Shown here in pieces: positions 55,514 to 64,000 of a stretch of DNA of 64,000 bases. Made by a program: the position numbers and the translations under genes. This stretch comes from Bacteroidales bacterium. GTDB lineage: Bacteria; Bacteroidota; Bacteroidia; Bacteroidales; Muribaculaceae. Location: positions 1 through 64,000 of the forward strand of contig JAAVFI010000050.1 of assembly GCA_014800815.1 (NCBI GenBank), written 5' to 3'. Positions within the stretch are counted from its first letter, which is position 1. Every line of letters starts with the position of its first letter. The notes beneath the pieces were generated by a model. It had not been told where the DNA came from. It saw only the letters and a program-made list of their open reading frames with translations, and did not search any database.

Positions 55514-56494
55514 TCACTTCGTCAGATACACTTTGGTGAGAAGTTCGTCATACTCCTCGCGGCAGTCGCTGTTTACCGTCACGCCGCCACCGCTATGGAA
55601 GTAGAGCTTGCCGTCGGGCGTGCGCTGTATGCACCGTATCATCACTGCCGACTGCATTACGCTGCCGTCGAAATATCCGAAAACGCCTGTGTACCAACCG
55701 CGCGGAGCTATCTCGGAGCGGGCTATAAGGTCGACGGTTGCAGGTTTGGGAGCCCCGGTGATACTTCCTGCCGGAAGCAGTGGCAGGATGATGTCGCCGA
55801 AGTCAAACTCCTTACCCTCTGCAAGTTGCCCGCACACCTCCGAACTCGTCTGCAATATATCGCGCGAATTCGTGGCTATGCGTTCCACATATCGGAGCCG
55901 AGGCACGCTCACCTCCGCTGCTACCATATTCAGGTCGTTGCGCATAAGGTCCACTATCGTGTAGTGCTCGCAAGTCTCCTTATAGTCATTCATCAGAACT
56001 CGCTCAGCATCAGGTACAGACGCATCTATGGTACCTTTCATCGGGAACGCGGAAATGTGCCCCTCGGAAATCTTCACGAACGGCTCGGGGGAGAAACACA
56101 CAAAACTGTCGGCGATGAGCAACTTGAATGGAGCGTGCGAGTGATAGAAGATGTCGCGCAACGAACCGTTGCAGGCTACCTCGGTGGGAGCCGTAAGGTT
56201 GGCGAGGAAAGAATCTCCCCTCAAAAGCCCGGCTCGCAAAGTGGCGAATATGCTGCTATACGTCTTGAAATCAATGCTCTTGACTATTTCTATCGCGGGA
56301 ACCGTGCTACCGCTTGCCTGTGCAGGCACATTGCCGGTGCCCCCGACTTCCCAGAGAATATCGGACGAATCATAGGGCGAGTCGAGTATAAAACACTTCT
56401 CCCGCTCATAGTCTACACCCCACACAAATGGAGTGCGCGACCGCCCGAGGGCGTTCATACGCATTCTCAATTCATCAGAACGAATCAGATTCAT
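55514..56494 (-). CDS. pabB: Aminodeoxychorismate synthase component I
   Basis: 326 aa from ATG 56492-56494. The 483-aa track ORF continues upstream into the antisense of pabA and is not real. Chorismate-binding family: LANLTAPTEVACNG, FPMKGTIDA, HYTIVDLMRNDLNMVA and AGSITGAPKPATVDLI, all present. The protein is short because it lacks the N-terminal domain of longer PabB/TrpE. It pairs with PabA, encoded divergently 45 bases away, and with PabC downstream. Confidence 0.85.
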   Translation of the reverse strand: MNLIRSDELRMRMNALGRSRTPFVWGVDYEREKCFILDSPYDSSDILWEVGGTGNVPAQASGSTVPAIEIVKSIDFKTYSSIFATLRAGLLRGDSFLANLTAPTEVACNGSLRDIFYHSHAPFKLLIADSFVCFSPEPFVKISEGHISAFPMKGTIDASVPDAERVLMNDYKETCEHYTIVDLMRNDLNMVAAEVSVPRLRYVERIATNSRDILQTSSEVCGQLAEGKEFDFGDIILPLLPAGSITGAPKPATVDLIARSEIAPRGWYTGVFGYFDGSVMQSAVMIRCIQRTPDGKLYFHSGGGVTVNSDCREEYDELLTKVYLTK

Positions 56495-56508
56495 ACTGCA
56501 AAAATATG

Positions 56509-56516
56509 TAACTTTG
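56509..56516 (+). promoter_or_regulatory. -7 element of pabA promoter
   Basis: TAACTTTG, 23 bases before the pabA start, in the 44-base gap between divergent pabB and pabA. Confidence 0.55.
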
Positions 56517-56538
56517 CATAAGTATTCAAAGAATTGCA

Positions 56539-57135
56539 ATGAAAATTCTTCTGATAGATAACTACGACTCCTTTGTCTACAATATTGTCGGACTTCTGCA
56601 GAGATGCCGATGCGACTTTCCGCACCTCGAATGGGACGTGGTGAAGAACGATGATATATCCCCGTGCCAAGCCGCCGCTTACGATGCCATAATCCTCTCT
56701 CCCGGTCCCGGAATACCGTCGGAGGCCTGCAACCTCTTATCCGTGATAAATCATTGTGCGTCAACTCATCCCATACTCGGAGTGTGCCTCGGTTGCCAGG
56801 CGATAGCAGAGTCTTTCGGCGGCAGCCTTCGCCGACTCGACGCCCCTCGCCACGGCCACTCCTCGACCTTGCTGCAGGTTGACCCCACCGACTCGATCGT
56901 AGGATTTTGCGCCCAAAGCCCCACCGATGTAGGCCGCTACCACTCGTGGGTAATTGATGAATCAAGTCTCCGCGAACTCATCATCACTTCGCGCGACGAA
57001 GACGGCAATATCATGTCTGTCCGCCACCGCACATTACCCGTTTTCGGCCTCCAGTTTCACCCCGAGAGCATCATCACCACCGACGGATTGCAGATGTTGC
57101 ACAACTTTCTCGCCCTCGCCGCAAAGCATAAGTAA
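56539..57135 (+). CDS. pabA: Aminodeoxychorismate synthase glutaminase (PabA/TrpG type)
   Basis: 198 aa. Class I glutaminase: LLIDNYDSFVYNIVGLL at the start, ILGVCLGCQAIAESFGG with the nucleophile Cys, and FGLQFHPESI with the His-Glu pair. It supplies ammonia for PabB. TrpG is not excluded by sequence, but the divergent pabB makes PabA likely. The stop codon lies in repeat E. Confidence 0.85.
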   Translation: MKILLIDNYDSFVYNIVGLLQRCRCDFPHLEWDVVKNDDISPCQAAAYDAIILSPGPGIPSEACNLLSVINHCASTHPILGVCLGCQAIAESFGGSLRRLDAPRHGHSSTLLQVDPTDSIVGFCAQSPTDVGRYHSWVIDESSLRELIITSRDEDGNIMSVRHRTLPVFGLQFHPESIITTDGLQMLHNFLALAAKHK

Positions 57136-57152
57136 TTTTCATGACTTACTTA
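57129..57152. repeat. TAAGTAA repeat, minimal copy E
   Basis: TAAGTAA-TTTTCATGAC-TTACTTA. It shows only the outer ends of the family. The second TAA is the pabA stop. Confidence 0.55.
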
Positions 57153-57157
57153 TAAAA

Positions 57158-57190
57158 AAAGAGATTGCACCTCAGGGCACAATCTCTTTA
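57158..57190. terminator. Terminator between pabA and histone-like gene
   Basis: AAAGAGATTG and CAATCTCTTT, perfect 10-bp stem, with a T-run on the minus strand. Confidence 0.7.
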
Positions 57191-57207
57191 TAGGGGATGT
57201 AAGAAAG

Positions 57208-57384
57208 TTATTTCTTAGAAGCCTCGAGAGAAGCTTTGCGGAATTCTTTCATGAGTTTTTCGAGTTCGAGAGAAGCCTTGCGGGCACGTGTGCCGGCTGC
57301 CTTGTTGCATTTTTCTGCCTGGAGAGCTGCGTCTGCCTTGAATGCGTCAAAGGCATTGTTGATTGATTCGATGAGTGCGTTCAT
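57208..57384 (-). CDS. Histone H1-like (Hc1-type) small basic protein
   Basis: 58 aa, below the track cut-off. It starts at ATG 57382-57384 and stops at 57208. The sequence MNALIESINNAFDAFKADAA, then GTRARKASLELEKLMKEFRK, then ASLEASKK, matches the small histone H1/Hc1-like proteins of Bacteroidetes. It has alternating Ala/Lys/Arg/Glu helices and a Lys-rich end. It likely binds and compacts DNA. A separate terminator follows, so it is probably its own unit. Confidence 0.8.
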   Translation of the reverse strand: MNALIESINNAFDAFKADAALQAEKCNKAAGTRARKASLELEKLMKEFRKASLEASKK

Positions 57385-57422
57385 AGCGTACCGTTTTTAT
57401 TATGGTTTATAATTAGATTGAA

Positions 57423-58094
57423 TTAGTCTTCTTCATACTCCGTGGTATCGGTTATGCCGGCATCGGCAAGAGCCTGACGGCGTTCGCGGCAGGTACCGCA
57501 GCGGCCGCAGTGTTTTTCGAGACCGCGGTAGCAAGAGTAAGTCGTGGAGTAGTCGAGTCCGAGGAATTTGCCGCGGAGTGCTATCTCGGCCTTGGAGAGG
57601 AGGGTATAGGGAGCCTTGATTGTTATGCCTTCGTAGGTGCCTTCTTTCACCGCTTTGCTCATGGCGTCGATGAAGCTCTGGCGGCAGTCGGGGTAGAGGG
57701 CGTGGTCGCCTGAGTGGTTGGCTATCATAAGCACTTCCAGTCCGCGGCTCTCGGCGAGACCGGCGGCGGCAGCCAGCATTATACCGTTGCGGAAGGGCAC
57801 CACGGTGCTCTTCATATTGTCGAAGTCGTATTCGCCTTCGGGTATGGCGTCGGGGCCTTCAAGCAGTGAGCTGTGGAAATATTTGCCTATGAAAGAAAGG
57901 TCGATTTCTACGAGTTCGATGCCGAGTTCCTTGCAGTGTGCGCGGGCACACTCAAGCTCGCGGGCATTGTGGTTAGAGCCGTACGAGAAGTTTACGGCAA
58001 GGTCGATTTCTGCGGCATATTCATGGAGCATTGTCACGGAGTCCATACCTCCGGAGAGTACCATGAGTGCGTTTTTTACCGGACGTTGTGTCAT
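57423..58094 (-). CDS. queC: 7-cyano-7-deazaguanine synthase
   Basis: 223 aa. ATP pyrophosphatase loop MVLSGGMDSVTML, NFSYGSNHNAREL, VPFRNGIMLA, and a zinc site of Cys residues (SCYRGLEKHCGRCGTCRER). It makes preQ0 for queuosine or for DNA deazaguanine modification. It follows queF by 4 bases on the same strand. queD and queE are not in the window. Confidence 0.9.
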   Translation of the reverse strand: MTQRPVKNALMVLSGGMDSVTMLHEYAAEIDLAVNFSYGSNHNARELECARAHCKELGIELVEIDLSFIGKYFHSSLLEGPDAIPEGEYDFDNMKSTVVPFRNGIMLAAAAGLAESRGLEVLMIANHSGDHALYPDCRQSFIDAMSKAVKEGTYEGITIKAPYTLLSKAEIALRGKFLGLDYSTTYSCYRGLEKHCGRCGTCRERRQALADAGITDTTEYEED

Positions 58095-58098
58095 AAGC

Positions 58099-58572
58099 TC
58101 AGAGTGTTAGAGGAAATGCTGCAGCAAGGCGGGCCTGTGCCAGTTCTTTATGATTCTCGTCGCCCCAGTTGGCAAAAGGAATGATAGATATACCGCCGCG
58201 GGGCATGAATATGCCGCGAACCTCTATGTAGCGGGGCTGCATGAGTTTGCGTAGATCTTTCATTATTATATTCACGCAGTCTTCATGGAAATCTCCGTGG
58301 TTGCGGAAACTGAAGAGATAGAGCTTGAGGCTCTTGCTCTCTACCATAGCCTTGTCGGGAATATAGTTGATGATGATTTTGCCGAAGTCGGGCTGACCCG
58401 TCTTGGGGCAGAGCGACGTAAATTCGGGGCAGTCGAAGGTTACCAAATAGTCTTCCTCGGGATGCTTGTTGTCAAAGGTCTCGAGAAGTTCGGGGGAATA
58501 GGTTGTAGGATATTTCACCCCTTGGTTGCCAAGGAGCGAACAGCTTTTTAGGTCTTCCGGAAGTCTGGGCAT
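58099..58572 (-). CDS. queF: NADPH-dependent preQ0 reductase
   Basis: 157 aa from the Met at 58572 ([11 protein letters not shown]). The track start adds 27 residues without family similarity. Unimodular Que[20 protein letters not shown] with the thioimide Cys and Asp, and [13 protein letters not shown]. It reduces preQ0 to preQ1. Together with QueC this indicates queuosine tRNA modification rather than only DNA modification. Confidence 0.9.
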   Translation of the reverse strand: MPRLPEDLKSCSLLGNQGVKYPTTYSPELLETFDNKHPEEDYLVTFDCPEFTSLCPKTGQPDFGKIIINYIPDKAMVESKSLKLYLFSFRNHGDFHEDCVNIIMKDLRKLMQPRYIEVRGIFMPRGGISIIPFANWGDENHKELAQARLAAAFPLTL

Positions 58573-58654
58573 TTTCGTTATGAAATGGCTTTGATTTACA
58601 GAGTTGGAGCACTTGCAGGCTGATAACCTGCCAATTATTCGGCAAACATACAAA

Positions 58655-58700
58655 AAAATATCGTCACCGCAAAAAAAACTTAATATTTTTTGCGGTGACG
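58655..58700 (-). terminator. Terminator of symporter gene
   Basis: CGTCACCGCAAAAAA and its exact complement form a 15-bp stem. On the minus strand it is followed by ATATTTTTTT. Confidence 0.8.
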
Positions 58701-58746
58701 TATTAAATATCTCAAAAAATCGCTCCTGAGAGCTCTCAGATAGCCC

Positions 58747-59958
58747 TTACGAGGCCTTTTCGAGCGTCTTCGACGTTATGGCGCACACGCAGGAGTCCGA
58801 CCATACATTCTCTGCTGTCTCCACCATATCTATTATAGTGTAGATAGGCAGTATTATACCCATAATACCAACGTTGGCACCGATACCCGACATGAGCGAG
58901 AGCGTCAGGAAGTAGCAGCCCATTGGCACGCCGGCATTACCTACCGCCGAAATCACGGCTATGAAGAGCCAGAGTATCATTGTGGCGGGAGTGATGGCTA
59001 TACCGTTGTTCTGCATCACGAAGAGCGAGGTCACGAGTATGAATGCGGCGCACCCGTTCATATTCACGGTGGTGCATACGGGCAGCACGAATCGCGCTAC
59101 CTTCGGACTGATGCCGAGCTTCTCCTCCGCATTCTGTATGGTCACGGGCAGTGTGGCAGCCGAACTTTTGGTAAACAGAGCCATGAGCACGGCCTGCCCC
59201 ATTCCCTTGAGGGTCTTCACGGGGTTAATACCCTTGGCAAGCAGAAAGAGCGGGAGCACTATAGCAAACTGCGCCACATTACCTATAAGAATCACGGCCA
59301 CATATTTGCCGAGAGAGTCAAGTACCATTCCTCCGCCAAGCTCCGACGTGAGCTGTGCCGCAAAGGCCATGATGCCCGGAGGCAGCGCGGCTATAAGCCA
59401 GCGTATAAGGGTGAAAAGTATATCCTGAATACCGGCAAGCCCGCTTATCACGGTTTTCTTGGGCCCTGACTCTGGCATGCGCGCAAGAGCTATACCCACG
59501 GCAAAGCACAACAGAAGCAGCGAAAGCACATTGCCCTCGAGCAGAGGCTTCACAATATTGTCGGGCACAATCGACAGGAAGTGTTCGGCATACGAAAAAC
59601 TTTTCGCACTTTCTGCAAGCGGATTCGCCGTCTCTGCCGCAATGTCGGCGGCGGGCAGATTGCCGGGAGCAATAAGTACATACAGCCCCAGAGCCACTGC
59701 CGCCGCAGAAATAGTGGTGAGCAGGGTATAGGTAATCGTCGTACGGAACATGCGCCCCATTTCGCGACCGTTACCCAGCGATGCAAGCGTTGTCACAACG
59801 GCAACTACGATAGTCGGCACGGCAAGAAGTCGGAACAGACGCGTGTAGACTGTCGCCAGAAAATCCATAACGGCATTTACCGCCGGAATATTCAGCCAGC
59901 CTATACCCACGCCGGCGGCGAGGGCTATTATCCATATTACGATTTGTTTGCGATTCAT
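58747..59958 (-). CDS. Dicarboxylate/amino acid:cation symporter
   Basis: 403 aa, about eight membrane helices plus two re-entrant loops. TKSSAATLP is the serine-rich loop and TTVNMNGCAAF is the variant NMDGT motif of the DAACS family (GltP/SstT/DctA). It imports glutamate, serine/threonine or C4-dicarboxylates with Na+ or H+. Asn replaces Asp in NMDGT. It lies 9 bases after the GH2 stop, so transcription order is symporter first, then GH2. Confidence 0.85.
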   Translation of the reverse strand: MNRKQIVIWIIALAAGVGIGWLNIPAVNAVMDFLATVYTRLFRLLAVPTIVVAVVTTLASLGNGREMGRMFRTTITYTLLTTISAAAVALGLYVLIAPGNLPAADIAAETANPLAESAKSFSYAEHFLSIVPDNIVKPLLEGNVLSLLLLCFAVGIALARMPESGPKKTVISGLAGIQDILFTLIRWLIAALPPGIMAFAAQLTSELGGGMVLDSLGKYVAVILIGNVAQFAIVLPLFLLAKGINPVKTLKGMGQAVLMALFTKSSAATLPVTIQNAEEKLGISPKVARFVLPVCTTVNMNGCAAFILVTSLFVMQNNGIAITPATMILWLFIAVISAVGNAGVPMGCYFLTLSLMSGIGANVGIMGIILPIYTIIDMVETAENVWSDSCVCAITSKTLEKAS

Positions 59959-59967
59959 TAATCAGTC

Positions 59968-62900
59968 TCAGAACTTGGGTGTTATCTTGAATACGAAGTT
60001 GCGGTCAGAGTAGGGTAAGCGGTACTCGGGCAGAGGCCATGCACCCCATGAGTTGACGCATCCCAGACCTGTCTGAGCTCCGTCGATGCACATCCATACG
60101 GCATCGTCGGCCTCAACTTCCTGCGAGTGGCCCTGCTTCTTGGCAAGACCCTCGTCGAGCGACTCCTGCGAGTAGTGGAGAGCCGACGCCGAGAACGGTT
60201 TCTCTGCTGAAATCTCTATACCCTTGCGGCCTGCATTGTGCTGGAACCAGGTGCGTACATCGCTCTTTGTTCCGGTTTCCTGCTGGCGGATATAGGGGTA
60301 GAACTGCTCGTCGACAGTCTGTGCATAGCGGCCGAGCATTGCGCTCTCCTTGCGGTCGGCATAGTTTTCGCCGGGTCCGCGTCCATAGTAGTCGATGCGG
60401 TCGTACTCCTTGGGCATACGCATGCGCATACCGAAGCGGAGAAGGTCGGGAACACCGGAAGCATTGCTGCCGGCGGTCATCTTTTCACTAACGCTCATCT
60501 CGCCAGCATTGTTTATACGGTAGGTAAGATGCAGCTCGCCGCCTACTTTTTCGAGAGCATAATCAGCTTCAACAACGGCGATATCACCCTCTACCTTACC
60601 CGAAAGCGATTTGAGTTTAAGACCCGGATCGGCCCACACACGGTTTTTCACATTGAATTCGGCACCGAAATCATTGTCGGTGGGTGCGCGCCAGAAGTTG
60701 GGCTCGAGCACAGCACCTTGGTCGAGAATCTTGTGTCCGGCCACATCGTAGCGTGTCATCAGACCGCTCTTGCGGTCGAAGTCAATGCGCACGAGCGGAC
60801 TCTCCACAACAATATAATTACGGTCATTTTCAAGAATCTTCACATCGCCGAGCGAAGTATATCTGTCGGCCATAGCCGGACGCACATTCATGTCGCTGCC
60901 CTCTCCTTCCTGTAATACAAATTGCTGGTAAGCAGTGAGATGATCGGGCGCGAGCAGTCTCTTGGCGTCCTTGAGACGATACTCCACATTAAGCAGAACC
61001 TCACCCTCGGGAAGTGTGCCTACGGGCAGAACTACAGGATAAGAGGTGCGAGGAGCAAGTATCAGGTCGTCCACGATACCCGATGCCACGATATTTCCGT
61101 CGGCGAGTACGCTCCAGCGCAGATAGTGGTCGGAGAGATCGGCGAAAAAGTCCTCATTGAATATCGAGAGCTTGCCGTCGCCGAGATATTTGGTCCAGAT
61201 AGGCTGCTGCCAGTATTTAACCTCCTGCATGTGAGGATTGGGCACGCGGTCGGGTGAAATAAGACCGTTGTCGCAGAAGTTGAAATCAGAGGCATCGTAA
61301 GCGTTCCAATCGCCGCCATAGCCGTAGATCATCACGCCGTCCTTTCCTTCCTTGCGGAGCGACTGGTCTACAAAATCCCAGATGTAACCACCCTGATAGG
61401 CAGGATATTTACGTATCAATTCCCAGTATTCGCGGAAGCCGCCCATTGAGTTGCCCATAGCGTGAGCATACTCGCATTGGATAAGCGGTTTGGTGGGGTG
61501 CGAAGTCACGTAGTCCTCGCACGATTTGTAGTCGGCATACATCGGGCACGCGATGTCGGTGTTGCGACCGGAACTCATTTTACGGTCGTCGCTGCGCTCG
61601 TACTGGACAGGACGCGAAGGGTCGTACGCCTTTACCCAATCATAGCAGGTGTCGAAGTTCGGACCATTGCCGGCCTCGTTTCCGAGCGACCATACTATCA
61701 CCGAAGGATGATTGTAGTTACGCTCAACATTGCGCTTATTGCGCTGAAGATGAGTCTCTTTATACAGCGGATTCTTAGCAAGAGTCTTCTCGTCATACCC
61801 CATGCCGTGGCTCTCGATATTAGCCTCGGCGGTAAGATATATACCGTATTTGTCGCAGAGGTCGTACCAACGCGGGTCGTCGGGATAGTGGCAGGTGCGC
61901 ACGGCATTGAAGTTGTTCTCTTTCAGAATCTTGATATCTTCAATCATACGCTCAACGGGCACTACATAGCCGCCGTCGGGGTCGAGTTCATGGCGGTTCG
62001 TACCCTTGATAAGCACGGGTTTGCCGTTCACAAGCAACTGACCTCCGGCCACCTTCACCTCTCTGAATCCTGCATTCAGTGTTGTTGCCTCTATAGTCTT
62101 GCCCGCAGCATCTTTCAGCACAATCTCCACAGGATAGAGTGCGGGCGTCTCGGCACTCCAGAGCGACACCTCGGGCAGCTCGAAAGTACTGCGGGTATCC
62201 GTACCCTTCACCTTCACGCTCTTGGTGGCAACCTTGCGGCCCTGCGGGTCGGTGAGAGTAATTTCAGCAGTGCAACCCTTGGCTGCGGGCGAAACGGTAA
62301 GATCTACGTCGAGTTTGCCGCTCTTGTAGCCGTTCAACAGCGTCGGAGTGAGGTGAATATCAGCTATATGGCGTTTATCGCGGGCATAGAGATAGTTCTC
62401 GCGGGCGAGGCCGGAGAGGCGGAAGAAATCCTGGTCCTCAACGTATGTGCCGTCGCACCACCTGAACATCTGCAGAGCGATAGTATTGGTGCCCGGATGC
62501 AGATAGCGCGTAATATCGAACTCCGCGTCGAGCTTGCTGTCCTCGCTGTAGCCCACGAATTTCCCGTTGACCCACAGATAAATACACGAAGTAGCCGAAC
62601 CGAAGTGAGCTATCACCTGCTTGCCCGACCACGACGCCGGTATCTCAACGGTGCGTCGGTAAGTACCCACATTGTTGTCCTTGACAGGCACTTCAGGAGG
62701 ATTATTCTTGAACTGTTCGCGCCACGGGTATCCGATATTTACATACTGAGGGTCGCCGTAGCCGTTCAGCTGCCACATACCCGGCACGGGCATAGTGCCC
62801 CATGCAGAGTCATTGTAGTCGGTCTTGAAGAAGTCGGTCGGACGCTGGTCGGCATCCTTCACCCAGTTGAATTTCCAATTGCCCTCGAGGGAGAGATATC

Positions 62901-63078
62901 TGTCGGAGTCCGACTTCTTGTCGGCATTCGCGGCCTCGACGCTTTCGTAGGGGAAATACGACGTGCGCATAGGCAGGCGGTTTATCTCATTCACGGCAGG
63001 ATTCTGCCACTCGGTCATGGTCTGACCGGAGGCGACAAGAGCCGTAAGGAAGGCCGCCGCTGCTGTTATTTTTTTCAT
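59968..63078 (-). CDS. GH2 beta-galactosidase (second copy)
   Basis: 1036 aa, full LacZ-type layout with signal peptide (MKKITAAAAFLTALVASG). IVWSLGNEAGNG carries the acid/base Glu and LIQCEYAHAMGNS the nucleophile Glu. LNAYGDPQYVNIGYPW-like and MRMPKEYDRIDYYGRGPGENY are further family landmarks. It is outside the regulon motifs and follows a HAD phosphatase gene (17-base gap), so it may serve a separate galactoside pathway. Confidence 0.9.
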   Translation of the reverse strand: MKKITAAAAFLTALVASGQTMTEWQNPAVNEINRLPMRTSYFPYESVEAANADKKSDSDRYLSLEGNWKFNWVKDADQRPTDFFKTDYNDSAWGTMPVPGMWQLNGYGDPQYVNIGYPWREQFKNNPPEVPVKDNNVGTYRRTVEIPASWSGKQVIAHFGSATSCIYLWVNGKFVGYSEDSKLDAEFDITRYLHPGTNTIALQMFRWCDGTYVEDQDFFRLSGLARENYLYARDKRHIADIHLTPTLLNGYKSGKLDVDLTVSPAAKGCTAEITLTDPQGRKVATKSVKVKGTDTRSTFELPEVSLWSAETPALYPVEIVLKDAAGKTIEATTLNAGFREVKVAGGQLLVNGKPVLIKGTNRHELDPDGGYVVPVERMIEDIKILKENNFNAVRTCHYPDDPRWYDLCDKYGIYLTAEANIESHGMGYDEKTLAKNPLYKETHLQRNKRNVERNYNHPSVIVWSLGNEAGNGPNFDTCYDWVKAYDPSRPVQYERSDDRKMSSGRNTDIACPMYADYKSCEDYVTSHPTKPLIQCEYAHAMGNSMGGFREYWELIRKYPAYQGGYIWDFVDQSLRKEGKDGVMIYGYGGDWNAYDASDFNFCDNGLISPDRVPNPHMQEVKYWQQPIWTKYLGDGKLSIFNEDFFADLSDHYLRWSVLADGNIVASGIVDDLILAPRTSYPVVLPVGTLPEGEVLLNVEYRLKDAKRLLAPDHLTAYQQFVLQEGEGSDMNVRPAMADRYTSLGDVKILENDRNYIVVESPLVRIDFDRKSGLMTRYDVAGHKILDQGAVLEPNFWRAPTDNDFGAEFNVKNRVWADPGLKLKSLSGKVEGDIAVVEADYALEKVGGELHLTYRINNAGEMSVSEKMTAGSNASGVPDLLRFGMRMRMPKEYDRIDYYGRGPGENYADRKESAMLGRYAQTVDEQFYPYIRQQETGTKSDVRTWFQHNAGRKGIEISAEKPFSASALHYSQESLDEGLAKKQGHSQEVEADDAVWMCIDGAQTGLGCVNSWGAWPLPEYRLPYSDRNFVFKITPKF

Positions 63079-63095
63079 GGTGTATTATGGGGAAT

Positions 63096-63731
63096 TTATT
63101 TCTTGATTGTTTCAACCAAAGCATCGAAAGTAACACCTTCAAAGCCGTCGATTACCACGTCGGCCTTGTCTTCGAGAGTCTCGCGCGGATTGGTCGTGGC
63201 AAGAGCCGCCACCATAGCTCCCGCGCTGCGTCCGGCCTGCAGACCGGCATAACTGTCTTCAAACACTATACATTCGCTCGCCGGTACGCCCAGACGCTCC
63301 GCCGCTTTCATATACCCCTCGGGGTCAGGTTTGGAGCGTGTCACATCGGCATCGGTAAGCACCGCTCCGAAATAGTCTCTGAACCCCGGGTGCGCCGCAA
63401 AGAGTTTCGACATCTTGACCGGACCGCTGCTCGTAACGATAGCCGCCGGTATACCTTTATCCTTCAGGTCGGTAAGAAATTCGATGACGCCGGGGAAGAT
63501 AGGGTAGTCCATGGCATCCTCGCGGGCTTTAAGAATTTTCACCACCTTTTCCTGAATATCCTTGTCGGGAAAATACTTCTCAAGAATACGTTCCAGAGTA
63601 TTTCCCTTGATTTTATATGCGAAATTCTCAATTCCGGTAGGGTAGATACTTACAATTTCATCCCATATGCGGGTGTAAGTCGACTCGGAGTCAATCAGCA
63701 CTCCGTCGAGGTCAAAAAGAGCGGCAGGCAT
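63096..63731 (-). CDS. HAD-family phosphatase, beta-phosphoglucomutase-like
   Basis: 211 aa. FDLDGVLIDSESTY is motif I with both Asp residues, IVTSSGPVKMSKLF motif II with Lys, and PDPEGYMKAAERLG and CIVFEDSYAGLQAGRSAGA are motif III and IV. The helical cap fits beta-phosphoglucomutase and sugar-phosphate phosphatases. Substrate uncertain. Confidence 0.85.
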   Translation of the reverse strand: MPAALFDLDGVLIDSESTYTRIWDEIVSIYPTGIENFAYKIKGNTLERILEKYFPDKDIQEKVVKILKAREDAMDYPIFPGVIEFLTDLKDKGIPAAIVTSSGPVKMSKLFAAHPGFRDYFGAVLTDADVTRSKPDPEGYMKAAERLGVPASECIVFEDSYAGLQAGRSAGAMVAALATTNPRETLEDKADVVIDGFEGVTFDALVETIKK

Positions 63732-63762
63732 AGTCTGTTAGAGAGCAGATAATTACAGATAA

Positions 63763-64000
63763 TTATATGAAAGTTAGTCCGTCGATATCATCGAGACGTT
63801 TGCGGAGCATATCTTCATCATCGCGACGTATCGAGAGAGTCATCGAGCACGAATTGTCGAAGGTCTGCGAGGCGATAGAGGCCCCCGTAGTCTTGATTAG
63901 TTTCATCACCCCGTTCATCGACACGAACGGAAAAGTAAAAGTAATGTCGGCCATTTCATGACGCTCAACTATCTCGGCGGCCTCAAGAGCCTCGCGGGCA
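63763..64000 (-). CDS. IMPACT/YigZ-family protein, C-terminal part (cut by window edge)
   Basis: The track begins at an internal Met (63954), but the frame is open to the window edge (AREALEAAEIVERHE before it). The visible 78 residues, including FPFVSMNGVMKLIKTTGASI and MTLSIRRDDEDMLRKRLDDI, match the C-terminal DUF1949-type domain of YigZ/IMPACT proteins, which are linked to translation regulation. The N-terminal UPF0029 domain is outside the window. Confidence 0.7.
   Translation of the reverse strand, partial: AREALEAAEIVERHEMADITFTFPFVSMNGVMKLIKTTGASIASQTFDNSCSMTLSIRRDDEDMLRKRLDDIDGLTFI

Noticed and set aside
56495-56965. N-terminal extension of the 483-aa pabB ORF
   Set aside because: It runs antisense through pabA and is Arg/Gly-rich; the family sequence begins at the Met at 56494.
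58573-58661. preQ1 riboswitch before queF
   Set aside because: A GCAGG/CCTGC hairpin exists, but the A-rich tail and pseudoknot pairing expected of preQ1 classes are not visible.
61462-63252. 596-aa plus-strand ORF opposite GH2
   Set aside because: Antisense of a gene with clear LacZ catalytic motifs; no promoter or family features.

Overview
The window looks like a Bacteroidales chromosome, probably a gut member such as Muribaculaceae; the family is inferred, not tested. Support: Bacteroidetes-type promoters (TTTG, 19-nt spacer, TAnnTTTG) in front of several genes, SusC/SusD pairs, fimbrillin lipoproteins, ECF sigma/FecR regulation, STN-domain TonB receptors and a small Hc1-like histone.

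Layout. (1) 1-231: 5' end of an IS1182-like transposase and its probable terminal repeat. (2) 594-4832 (possibly 575-4851): a 4.2-4.3 kb element bounded by 31-bp inverted repeats. It carries only a phage prohead protease, a major capsid protein, a 57-aa phage-type ORF, a 94-aa ORF and an HTH protein. No transposase, integrase, terminase, portal or tail gene is present. (3) 4990-15507: a possible structured leader followed by a tight AT-rich operon of nine genes. It centres on a 1045-aa tubulin/FtsZ-like GTPase fused to a GYF_2 domain, with membrane, zinc-ribbon/MORN, secreted, PEGA/Sel1, VanZ-like and lipoprotein partners. I know of no described function, and this is the best candidate for a new system. 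(4) 15683-44134: a large polysaccharide utilisation locus with fimbrillins, ECF sigma, FecR, GH3, GH63-like, GH99/WbsX-like, GH31, SusC, SusD, GH30, an unknown 813-aa lipoprotein, an (alpha/alpha)6 glycosidase, an EEP hydrolase and GH2. Four of its transcription units share a bipartite motif, GTGTGTTA-N11-TCGCCTTATA, which I read as the promoter of the locus's own sigma factor. (5) 44240-64000: mainly metabolism. It holds metH, metF, metY with a divergent Lrp regulator, an esterase-GH29 fusion, pabABC, the histone-like gene, queC/queF, a dicarboxylate symporter, a second GH2, a HAD phosphatase and a partial IMPACT-family protein.

A family of near-palindromic repeats starting TAAGTA is scattered through 37-57 kb. 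There are two 166-bp copies, a diverged 167-bp copy and two short derivatives. Their ends repeatedly coincide with stop codons of neighbouring genes.

How the genes work together. In the locus, glycan recognised by the STN-type SusC would signal through FecR to the sigma factor. That factor then activates all four units, including its own operon. metY, metF and metH form one methionine cluster with repeat hairpins in both gaps. The capsid element and the tubulin operon are adjacent and AT-rich, so this end of the window may be a variable island.
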